Positions 7,426-14,291 of a stretch of 14,291 nt of DNA are shown piece after piece (the first letter of the stretch is position 1; each line of letters begins with the position of its first letter). The stretch is from JAXLRU01 sp046330935 (GTDB lineage: Bacteria; Actinomycetota; Actinomycetes; Actinomycetales; Kineosporiaceae). Under the pieces are notes generated by a model. The model was not told where the DNA came from, searched no databases, and saw nothing but the letters and a program-made list of their open reading frames with translations. The stretch is taken from the NCBI GenBank assembly GCA_046330935.1, contig JAXLRU010000019.1, positions 1 to 14,291 of the forward strand, written 5' to 3'. The translations under genes were made by a program, and so were the position numbers.

Positions 7426-7847
7426 GCGCGGGCTCCCGCGAGACCGGCGCGCAGGGCGGACAGGGCGAGGGACTCCCAGCCCTGGCTGCAGGCATCCCAG
7501 CACTGCAGGGCGGGGACGAGCCCGTCGTGGGTGAAGGTGACCCGGGTGCCGCCGGCCTCGGGTTCGAGGTCGAAGACGATCTCGGTGCCGGCCCACTCCC
7601 CCGACGCCTCGACGAACGTGAGGGTCGCCGTCGTCACCAGCCAGCGGACGCGGCGCGGCCCGGCCTCCAGGACCCGCTGGCGGCTCACGTGCATGTCGGG
7701 GTAGCGGTACTCGAACTCGTCGCCGACCTCGCGGGTCGGGCCGCTCACCTCGCCCGTCCACCAGGACGGCACGTCGAGGACGGCGTCGAGCACCTCCTCG
7801 GGGGTGCGGTCGACGACGAACGTGGCGGTGTAGCTGTCGGGCTGCAT
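7422..7847 (-). CDS. SRPBCC/AHSA1-like small ligand-binding domain protein
   Basis: A 141-residue single-domain protein of the START-like SRPBCC fold, the AHSA1/polyketide-cyclase group. It shows the typical opening YTATFVVDRTPEEVLDAVLDVPSWW, in which the helix after TPEEV precedes the WW pair, then a curved sheet and a C-terminal helix around QGWESLALSALRAGL. The fold usually encloses a hydrophobic ligand. Its role here is unknown. The ATG at 7847 was chosen because GGAAGG stands 7 bases upstream (7855-7860); an in-frame ATG 20 codons earlier has no such site and would run into the promoter region. It is first in a two-gene unit with the SDR, divergent from the sigma factor gene. Confidence 0.85.
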   Translation of the reverse strand: MQPDSYTATFVVDRTPEEVLDAVLDVPSWWTGEVSGPTREVGDEFEYRYPDMHVSRQRVLEAGPRRVRWLVTTATLTFVEASGEWAGTEIVFDLEPEAGGTRVTFTHDGLVPALQCWDACSQGWESLALSALRAGLAGARA

Positions 7848-7854
7848 GGCGGGG

Positions 7855-7860
7855 CCTTCC
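7855..7860 (-). promoter_or_regulatory. Ribosome binding site of the SRPBCC gene
   Basis: GGAAGG on the minus strand, 7 bases before the ATG at 7845-7847. It decides the start against a longer reading. Confidence 0.65.
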
Positions 7861-7896
7861 GGTCGGCAGTGGGGTGCTGATGCGGTCGGCGGGTTG

Positions 7897-7960
7897 GACA
7901 CCGCCACGCCCCCGCGACTGGTCGCCCGCGCGGCGACCAGTTCCGGCGTCCGGCGGTGTC
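7897..7960. promoter_or_regulatory. Nested inverted repeats between divergent sigma factor and SRPBCC genes
   Basis: The inner pair is perfect: ACTGGTCGCC (7917-7926) and GGCGACCAGT (7932-7941), with a 5-base centre. The outer pair is also perfect: GACACCGCC (7897-7905) and GGCGGTGTC (7952-7960). The two axes fall at 7929 and 7928.5. Reading outward on either strand gives GGCGACC, then 16 (plus) or 17 (minus) bases, then GGTGTC. That is the spacing of -35/-10 elements. On the plus strand the start of transcription would fall just before the ribosome site at 7975. The likely meaning is mirrored promoters used by the same sigma factor; a dimeric repressor operator or an RNA hairpin are alternatives. 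Confidence 0.5.
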
Positions 7961-7974
7961 TGATGGGTGAGAGA

Positions 7975-7980
7975 GAGGGG
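7975..7980 (+). promoter_or_regulatory. Ribosome binding site of the sigma factor gene
   Basis: GAGGGG lies 6 bases before the GTG at 7987, within a purine-rich run. It favours this start over the in-frame ATG at 7963, which lies upstream of the site and too close to the putative promoter. Confidence 0.6.
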
Positions 7981-7986
7981 TGGCGC

Positions 7987-8979
7987 GTGCCCGAGGCCCT
8001 GGAACGAGCCCTCGCGGGTGACCGGTCGGCGTTCGACGAGCTCGTCGACCCGCACCGCGCCGAGCTCCTGCTGCACTGCTACCGGCTGCTCGGCTCCTAC
8101 GCCGACGCCGAGGACGCCCTGCAGGAGACGCTCCTGGCCGCCTGGCTCGCGCTGGCCGGGTTCGAGGGCCGCTCGTCGTTGCGCACGTGGCTGTACCGGA
8201 TCGCGACCACGCGCAGCCTCAACCTGCGGCGCTCGACCCGCAGGGCCGCGCACCGGCAGGCGCGCGCCGTCGGAGCCGCCGCCCCCCTGCCGGGCGCGCC
8301 GCCGCCCACGGCCACCGGCGAGGTGGTGTGGCTGCAACCGTTCCCCGACGCCGCGCTCGACCGCGTGGCCGAGCCCGTGCCCGGCCCCGAGGCCCGCTAC
8401 GAGCAGAAGGAGGCGGTGTCGCTGGCGTTCGTGCGCATGCTGCAGCTGTTGCCGCCCCGCCAGCGCGCGGTCGTCGTGCTGCGCGACGTCCTCGGGTACC
8501 CGGCCGCCGACGCCGCGGACCTGCTCGGCGTGAGCGTCGACGCCGCCAACGGCGCCCTCAAACGCGCCCGGGCCACCCTGGCCGACGAAGCCTTGCCGGA
8601 GCCCGACGTCGCGGAGGGCTCACGGACCCTCGACCGGCTGGTGGACTCCTTCCTCGCCGGCCGCGTGGACGACGTGGTGGAGCTGCTCACCGACGACGCC
8701 TGGCTGCGGATGCCGCCGCTGCCCGCCGAGTACCGCGGCCGGGAGGCGGCCCGGGAGTTCCTGCACGCCACCGCCGGGCACCGCCACGGGTTGGTCGCAC
8801 TGGTGCCGGTGGGCTGCAACCGGCAGCCGGCCTGGGGCGAGTACGTCCTCGACGCCGTCGAGGGGCACCGGCACCTGATCGGCGTCCTCGTGGCCGACCT
8901 GCGCGGGTCGCGCGTGGCCGCGCTGACCCACTTCGACACCGCCGTCGGCGCGCTGCTGGGGTTGCCACGCACGTTGTGA
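7987..8979 (+). CDS. ECF sigma-70 factor with C-terminal SnoaL-like domain (SigX5/TIGR02960-like)
   Basis: A 330-residue extracytoplasmic-function sigma factor that would direct RNA polymerase to a small regulon. Region 2 covers about residues 12-80, with CYRLLGSYADAEDALQETLLAAW and FEGRSSLRTWLYRIAT. The linker contains WLQPFPD (115-121), a signature I associate with the SigX5 (TIGR02960) group. Region 4 covers about 145-198 (LPPRQRAVVVLRDVLGY, then the helix-turn-helix SVDAANGALKRARATL). The C-terminal SnoaL/NTF2-like domain (about 213-325) is thought in such factors to modulate activity in place of a separate anti-sigma factor, and no anti-sigma gene is seen nearby. The divergent SRPBCC-SDR pair is the obvious candidate target. 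Convergent with the EamA gene, with 7 bases between stops. Confidence 0.9.
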   Translation: MPEALERALAGDRSAFDELVDPHRAELLLHCYRLLGSYADAEDALQETLLAAWLALAGFEGRSSLRTWLYRIATTRSLNLRRSTRRAAHRQARAVGAAAPLPGAPPPTATGEVVWLQPFPDAALDRVAEPVPGPEARYEQKEAVSLAFVRMLQLLPPRQRAVVVLRDVLGYPAADAADLLGVSVDAANGALKRARATLADEALPEPDVAEGSRTLDRLVDSFLAGRVDDVVELLTDDAWLRMPPLPAEYRGREAAREFLHATAGHRHGLVALVPVGCNRQPAWGEYVLDAVEGHRHLIGVLVADLRGSRVAALTHFDTAVGALLGLPRTL

Positions 8980-8986
8980 CGCGGCG

Positions 8987-9919
8987 TCAGTCGCCCGGCA
9001 GGGGTGCTCGGCTGCCCGCGCGGACGGCGACGATCCCCGCGACGACGAGCGCTCCCCCGCCGAGCTGGACGGCCGAGGGCAATTCCCCGAGCACGGCCCA
9101 GGCCACGGCGACGGCGAAGACCACCTCCGACAGCGCGAGGAACGACGCGGGGGTCGAGCCGAGCGCCCGCACCGCGGCGATCCCCGCGACGTAGGCGAAG
9201 GCCGCCGCGACCAGCGAGATCACGGCCAGGGGCAGCCACCAGGGCACCCGCGCGTCCAGCAGGGTCACCGAGGCCGCGCCGCGCCGCAGCTCCACGGCCC
9301 CCAGCGCGCCCGCCACCCACAGCAGCACCGCCCCCACGGCGAGGCCCCCTCCGGCCAGCGCGATCGGCGGCAGGTCGGCGTCGGCGGACTCGGCGAGCAG
9401 GAAGTAGGCCGTCAGCGCCGCTGCGGCGACGAGCGCCCAGGCCACGCCGACGGCGTCGAGCCGGACGTCGCCGCGCAGGTCGAGCACGAGCACCAGCCCG
9501 GCCAGCGACACCACCGCACCGGCCACGGTCAGCCGCGACGGCCGCACCCCGCGGCGGGCCCACAGCCAGGCGACGACGAGCACGGGCGCCAGGTACTCCA
9601 GCAGCAGGGCGACGCCCACCGACAGCCGCTCGACGGCGCTGAAGTAGGCGAGCTGCGTGAGGGCCACGCCGGTGGCGCCGTAGGCGAGGACGGTGCGGGC
9701 GTTGCGGAGCAGGAGCCGGGCGCGCCCCCGCAGCGACCACGCGAGGGCCGGGGCGAGCGCCAGCGCCGCCACGGTCACTCGCAGCGCCACCACCAGCCCC
9801 GGGGACCAGCCCGCCAGCAGCAGCGACTTCGCGAAGGCCCCCGACGTCGCGAACGCCGCCGCCGAGGCCAGCCCGCTGACCGTGCCGAGGACGGGACGCC
9901 GCGCGGGCGCCGTCGTCAT
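8987..9919 (-). CDS. EamA/DMT-family transporter
   Basis: A 310-residue inner-membrane protein built from two EamA repeats, about ten hydrophobic helices in total. The first repeat begins at GTVSGLASAAAFATSGAF and includes the typical SVGVALLLEYLAPVLVV segment. The second begins near DAVGVAWALVAAAALTAYFLL and ends with GSTPASFLALSEVVFAVAVAW. The family exports amino acids, metabolites or drugs; the substrate here cannot be predicted. The ATG at 9919 overlaps the stop of the upstream unknown gene (ATGA), implying one transcript. The C-terminus is short and cytoplasmic. It faces the sigma factor gene tail to tail with no room for separate terminators. Confidence 0.9.
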   Translation of the reverse strand: MTTAPARRPVLGTVSGLASAAAFATSGAFAKSLLLAGWSPGLVVALRVTVAALALAPALAWSLRGRARLLLRNARTVLAYGATGVALTQLAYFSAVERLSVGVALLLEYLAPVLVVAWLWARRGVRPSRLTVAGAVVSLAGLVLVLDLRGDVRLDAVGVAWALVAAAALTAYFLLAESADADLPPIALAGGGLAVGAVLLWVAGALGAVELRRGAASVTLLDARVPWWLPLAVISLVAAAFAYVAGIAAVRALGSTPASFLALSEVVFAVAVAWAVLGELPSAVQLGGGALVVAGIVAVRAGSRAPLPGD

Positions 9920-10425
9920 CGCTCGTCCAGCCACGTCGCGTGGCGCTCCCCGGGCAGCAGGGTCTCGCGGCGGTACCGGTACACCGCCCCCGGGACCACC
10001 TCCACGGCGTCCGCGGCGACGAGCCCCGACAGGGGGCGGCCGTCGCCGTCCGTCCCGTCGTGGTCGAAGGCGACGACGACGGGTGCAGGCGCTCCCACCT
10101 GGTCGGCCACCGCGCGCAGTTCCTCGGCTGTCGGCGGCCGGAAGGTCGGGTGGTGGAACAGCGAGGGGAGGGCGACGTAGGCGACCTCGGTGAAGATCAC
10201 CTCGAGCTGGTGGTGGTAGGTGAGATCGGTACCGGCCGCGAGGATCAGGGTGCCGCCGGACCAGGACAGGACCTCCCAGTCCCAGAACGCACCGTCGGGC
10301 AGCTGCAGGGTCGTCACACCTCGACCCTCCCAGACCCCGTCGCCGCCGTGCGCGCCGCCCAGATGCCCCGTCATCACCGCGACACGCCGGATCGGCTCCG
10401 GCGTGTCCTCGTGAAGGTGGGGCAT
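9916..10425 (-). CDS. Unrecognised 169-residue protein coupled to the EamA transporter
   Basis: I do not recognise the family. The protein looks soluble, with no signal peptide or membrane helix. It begins with a polar stretch containing a Gly/His-rich GHLGGAHGGDG. A strand-rich part follows (LPDGAFWDWEVLSWSGGTL, then YHHQLEVIFTEVAYVALP), then a helix PTAEELRAVADQVG and VVVAFDHDGTDG. The aromatic- and acid-rich body is compatible with a small beta fold, but no catalytic motif is certain; FDHDGTDG resembles an HAD DxDGT only superficially. The start at 10425 is tentative: no good ribosome site is seen, and the ATG at 10374 is also possible. The stop overlaps the start of the transporter, so the two probably work in one process. 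Confidence 0.65.
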   Translation of the reverse strand: MPHLHEDTPEPIRRVAVMTGHLGGAHGGDGVWEGRGVTTLQLPDGAFWDWEVLSWSGGTLILAAGTDLTYHHQLEVIFTEVAYVALPSLFHHPTFRPPTAEELRAVADQVGAPAPVVVAFDHDGTDGDGRPLSGLVAADAVEVVPGAVYRYRRETLLPGERHATWLDER

Positions 10426-10455
10426 CTGGCCGGGCCAGCCGGCGCACCACCCCGC

Positions 10456-10481
10456 AAACGCAAGCGGCCCCGACCGCGTTT
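10456..10481 (-). terminator. Possible terminator of the tRNA-Arg transcript
   Basis: On the minus strand AAACGCGG and CCGC-ttgc-GTTT can pair as a stem with a 4-base bulge and a 6-base loop, 39 bases after the tRNA 3' end. A competing pairing (CCGACC 10469-10474 with GGTCGG 10487-10492) exists. No T-tract follows. Nothing else is seen in the gap 10426-10519. Confidence 0.3.
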
Positions 10482-10519
10482 CCGCTGGTCGGAGCCGTTC
10501 ACGTCGCTGTCTCAACGAG

Positions 10520-10592
10520 TGCGCCCGAAGGGACTCGAACCCCTAACCTTCTGATCCGTAGTCAGATGCTCTATCCGTTGAGCTACGGGCGC
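10520..10592 (-). tRNA. tRNA-Arg (anticodon ACG)
   Basis: A 73-base cloverleaf on the minus strand. Acceptor GCGCCCG (from 10592) pairs with CGGGCGC (10521-10527), with A as discriminator at 10520. The anticodon stem TCTGA/TCAGA encloses the loop CTACGGA with anticodon ACG. The T arm contains GGTTCGAGTCC. The CCA end is not encoded. The A at position 34 would be deaminated to inosine so that CGU, CGC and CGA are read. Confidence 0.96.
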
Positions 10593-10625
10593 TCGCCGCG
10601 CGGAAGCACCGCGCAACGGAGACCG

Positions 10626-10631
10626 AGGATA
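10626..10631 (-). promoter_or_regulatory. Candidate -10 box of the tRNA-Arg gene
   Basis: TATCCT on the minus strand lies 33 bases upstream of the tRNA 5' end, which would give a leader of roughly 27 bases for RNase P to remove. No convincing -35 box is seen at the usual distance. Confidence 0.4.
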
Positions 10632-10734
10632 GCGTGTCCACCCCCCAGTCGCCGAATCGGTTCCCCGCACCCCCCAGCTACCCCCACTACGGGAGGAGCA
10701 GCGCGCCCCACTGCGCCGGCCGCCGCCCCACCCC

Positions 10735-10740
10735 TAGGGT
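10735..10740 (+). promoter_or_regulatory. Candidate -10 box for a leaderless ABC operon transcript
   Basis: TAGGGT matches the TAnnnT pattern of actinobacterial -10 elements and is followed by 7 bases and then the GTG start at 10748. Transcription would begin at or near the start codon itself. There is no Shine-Dalgarno sequence at the normal distance. The -35 region is unconvincing. Confidence 0.45.
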
Positions 10741-10747
10741 CGGCGAC

Positions 10748-11683
10748 GTGAGCGCGATCCCCGGCGTCATCTCCACGCAGGCCCTGACGAAGGCCTACCC
10801 GGCGGTGCGCGCCCTCGACGGCCTGACCATGGCGATCCCCAGGGGGGTCGTGGGCCTCGTGGGCGCCAACGGTGCGGGCAAGTCCACCCTGATCAAGATC
10901 CTGCTCGGCCTGATCCCGGCGACGTCGGGGACGGCCGAGGTGCTGGGCCACGACGTGAGCGTCGACGGCGAGGCGATCCGCGCGAAGGTGGGTTACTCCC
11001 CCGAGCACGACTGCCTCCCGACCGATGTCTCGGCCACCGAGTTCGTCGTCCACATGGCCCGCATGTCGGGCCTGCCCGCGACGGCGGCCCGCGAGCGCGC
11101 GGCCGACGTCCTGCGGCACGTGGGCCTCTACGAGGAGCGCTACCGCCCGATCGGCGGCTACAGCACCGGCATGAAGCAGAAGGTGAAGCTGGCGCAGGCG
11201 CTGGCCCACGACCCGAAGCTGCTCCTGCTCGACGAGCCCACCAACGGCCTCGACCCGGCGGGCCGCGAGGAGATGCTCGGGCTGGTGCGGCGCATCGGCA
11301 CCGACTTCGGCATCGACGTCGTGGTCACGAGCCACCTGCTCGGCGAGCTCGAGCGGATCAGCGACCACATCGTCGTCGTCGAGGCGGGGCGGCTGACCCA
11401 CAGCGGGGCCACGCAGGACGCGACGGCGGCCAGCGGGGTCCTGGCGATCGAGGTCACCGACCGCGACGCCGAGCTGCTGGCGATGCTCACGGCGGCGGGC
11501 GTGCGCGCGTGGCAGGCGGGCCCGCTGCTGATCGACGTCGAGCTCACCGACGAAGCGGCGCTGGACGTCGTCCGGGACGGCGTCTGCCAGCTGGGAGTGG
11601 GCCTGGTCCGGATGCAGCGCCGCCGCCACCACCTCACCGAGATCTTCCGTGCCCCGGCCGCCCAGGAGTCGATGCCGCGATGA
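10748..11683 (+). CDS. ABC transporter ATP-binding protein (first of two)
   Basis: A 311-residue ATPase of the CcmA/DrrA type that would energise ABC-2 export. It shows Walker A GANGAGKST (39-47), signature YSTGMKQK (138-145), Walker B LLLLDEPTNGLDP (158-170) and the switch histidine in TSHLL (H196). The Q-loop position reads YSPEHDCLP, so Glu stands where Gln is usual. A C-terminal extension of about 90 residues follows the ATPase core. The GTG at 10748 was chosen because it follows a -10-like TAGGGT and begins next to the conserved VISTQALTKAY strand; in-frame sequence upstream is proline-rich and unlike the family. The stop overlaps the permease start (ATGA). It forms one operon with the next three genes. 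Confidence 0.92.
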   Translation: MSAIPGVISTQALTKAYPAVRALDGLTMAIPRGVVGLVGANGAGKSTLIKILLGLIPATSGTAEVLGHDVSVDGEAIRAKVGYSPEHDCLPTDVSATEFVVHMARMSGLPATAARERAADVLRHVGLYEERYRPIGGYSTGMKQKVKLAQALAHDPKLLLLDEPTNGLDPAGREEMLGLVRRIGTDFGIDVVVTSHLLGELERISDHIVVVEAGRLTHSGATQDATAASGVLAIEVTDRDAELLAMLTAAGVRAWQAGPLLIDVELTDEAALDVVRDGVCQLGVGLVRMQRRRHHLTEIFRAPAAQESMPR

Positions 11684-12629
11684 GCCACCTCGATCCCCCG
11701 CCCGCCCCGGCACCGACGGCGCCCGCGCCCGGGAACACGTCGTACGGGAGCACGCCGGCGGGGACCACCACGGCGATCCACGACATCGGGTACCGCCACT
11801 ACGACGGCGCCCGGCTGGCCCAGGGGTACCTGACCCGCTCGCTGATCGTCGACGGCCTGCGCGCCGCCTACGGCATCGGCCGCGCGGGCAAGGCCAAGGT
11901 CATGCCGTTCGTGCTGGTCGGCTGCATGCTGCTGGTGGCCCTCGTGGTCGCCGTCATCGCGGCGACCACGAAGTCGGCGCCGGGCCTGGGCTACTCCGAG
12001 TTCGGCCTGCAGATGCAGGTGCTCGTGGTCCTCTACGCGGCCGGGCAGGCGCCCACGCTGGTCTCGCGGGACCTGCGCCACGGCATCATGCCGCTGTACT
12101 TCTCGCGCCCGCTGCGCCGCGGCCGCTACGTGCTGTCGAAGGTCGTGGCGATGACGGTCGCGACGTTCGTGTTCGTCGCGGTCCCGGTGCTGGTGGTCTA
12201 CGCGGGCGCCCTGCTGGCCGACCAGGCGTTCTGGTCGAACACGGGCAACCTCGGCCGGGGCCTGGTGGCGACGGCGATCCAGGCGGTCGTCGTCGCGCTG
12301 ATCGCCCTCACGGTGGCGGCGTACCTGCCGCAGCGAGGGCTGGGGCTGACGATCGCGATCGCCGTCTACATCGTCACCACGATCGTCTTCGGCGTGCTGA
12401 CGGGCGTCCTGCTCGGCACCGACCACGAGGCCGAGGCGGGCTGGGCGGTGCTGGCCTCCCCGTACACGACGGTCGCCGCGGTGCAGCACTGGGTGCTGCG
12501 GGTGGAATCGACCCTGCCGTTCAACCCGCCGGGGTGGCAGGGCGGTGCGGCGGCGACGGCGCTGCTGATCGTCGTCCTCCTCGGTTGCTGGGTGGCGCTG
12601 CAGCGCCGCTACCGGAAGGCGGTGACGGC

Positions 12630-12633
<4 letters not shown>
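11680..12633 (+). CDS. ABC-2 type permease (first of two)
   Basis: A 317-residue membrane protein. A proline-rich cytoplasmic N-terminus (about residues 1-30) is followed by the conserved-looking HDIGYRHYDGARLAQGY segment, then about six hydrophobic helices: near 86-106 (MPFVLVGCMLLVALVVAVIA), 111-130, 160-185, 200-220, 225-250 and 290-310. A cytoplasmic loop reads SRDLRHGIMPLYFSRPLRRGRYVLSK, the coupling-loop pattern of ABC-2 permeases. It should form the membrane channel for one or both ATPases of the operon. It overlaps the genes on either side by 4 bases (ATGA before, GTGA after). The substrate is unknown. Confidence 0.88.
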
Positions 12634-13537
<904 letters not shown>

Positions 13538-13541
<4 letters not shown>

Positions 13542-14291
13542 GCGCGCACTCCCCCGCCCCTGCCGGCCCCGACACGGCGTTCCTGCCGCCGTCGGCGGCC
13601 ACCCGCCTGCTCAACCCGGTGGTGGCGCGGCTGACGCTGCGCTCGGTCGCCGCACCGCGGCGAGCCGCGCCCACCGCGATCCTCGTGGTGCTCGTGCTGG
13701 GCCTGGCGGGCCTGGTGAGCTGGGCCCGCGGCCAGGACCCGGCGATCGCGGCGGAGCACCTCGACTCCCTCGTCCTCGGCGTGGCGGTGCCGCTGCTCGC
13801 GCTGATCGTGGGCACCGCGGCGCTCGGCCCCGCGATCGAGGACGGCTCGATCATCTACTTCCTCGCCAAACCGCTGCGCCGGTCCGTGGTCGCCCGCAGC
13901 GCGGTCGCCGCGTGCGTGGGCCTGACCCTGGTGCTCACGGCGTCGCTCACGGCCGTCGCCACCCTGCTGATGGCGGGCACGTCCGAGCTCGCCCTGCGGC
14001 TGACGCTCGCCGCCACCGTCACGGCCGCCGTCGCCGTCGTCGCCTACACGACCCTGTTCGCCCTGCTGTCGGCGCTGACCCGCAACGGCGTCCTCTACGG
14101 CCTCGTCTACACGCTGGTCTGGGAGTCGACCGTCGGCGGGTTCGTCGAGGGCGCCAAGACGCTGAGCGTGCGCCAGTGGGCGCTGTCGATCGGCGAGGCG
14201 ATCCTCGGCGACCGTGCGCTGGCCCTGGGCATCGACGCGGCCGTGGGCCCCGTCGTGGGCGGCACGCTGCTGGTGGCGGTCGTCGTCGCCT
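13538..14291 (+). CDS. ABC-2 type permease (second of two), cut by the window edge
   Basis: 251 codons are visible, with no stop before the window end. A polar N-terminus (residues 1-45) is followed by hydrophobic helices around 46-62 (AILVVLVLGLAGLVSW), 78-98, 120-145, 150-180 and a further stretch at the end (VVGGTLLVAVVVA). A cytoplasmic loop GPAIEDGSIIYFLAKPLRRSVVARS matches the RDLRHG...FSRPLRRGRYV loop of the first permease, so the two are distant paralogues. By position it pairs with the second ATPase, giving a possible heteromeric exporter or two exporters in one operon. The start ATG overlaps the ATPase stop. Confidence 0.85.

Noticed and set aside
7846..7986. Longer sigma factor starting at the ATG at 7846 or 7963
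   Set aside because: The extra residues do not resemble sigma region 2, the upstream part overlaps the divergent start region, and GAGGGG is correctly placed for the GTG at 7987.
9940..10554. Plus-strand frame ending in RVRPKGLEPLTF across the tRNA gene
   Set aside because: This ending is the well-known false translation of the antisense of a tRNA T-arm and anticodon arm.

Overview
The window is very GC-rich with a strong G/C preference at third codon positions. It contains Streptomyces-type secreted xylan-degrading domains, a SigX5-like ECF sigma factor with a SnoaL tail, and ABC-2 export genes of a kind common in high-GC Gram-positives. This points to a biomass-degrading Actinomycetota chromosome; I cannot name the genus. 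The layout is dense, with many 4-base start/stop overlaps, and there are no insertion sequences, CRISPR arrays or phage genes.

Region 1 (1-3848, + strand) is a cell-wall neighbourhood. A FemAB-type peptidoglycan bridge aminoacyltransferase overlaps by ATGA an alanine-racemase-fold PLP protein, whose frame is broken by one extra base in a G-rich run near 2138-2147. A GH3 (NagZ-like) lipoprotein follows. Region 2 (3907-6693, - strand) is a single large secreted enzyme, GH10 xylanase - CBM13 - GH62 arabinofuranosidase, with a hairpin after it and a repeat-rich leader before it.

Region 3 (6694-8979) is a divergent pair of transcription units: SRPBCC protein plus SDR oxidoreductase on the minus strand, and the sigma factor on the plus strand. 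They are separated by 139 bases that contain two nested inverted repeats sharing almost one symmetry axis. These read naturally as mirrored promoter elements and suggest that the sigma factor drives itself and the SRPBCC-SDR pair. Region 4 (8987-10592, - strand) holds an EamA/DMT exporter coupled to an unrecognised 169-residue protein, then tRNA-Arg(ACG).

Region 5 (10748 to the window end, + strand) is an ABC-2 export operon in the order ATPase, permease, ATPase, permease. Every junction is a 4-base overlap, the first transcript is probably leaderless, and the last gene is cut by the window edge.

The most unusual items are the three-module xylan enzyme, the mirrored regulatory element at the sigma factor and the frameshifted racemase-like partner of FemAB. 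I did not find a clearly new multi-gene system.
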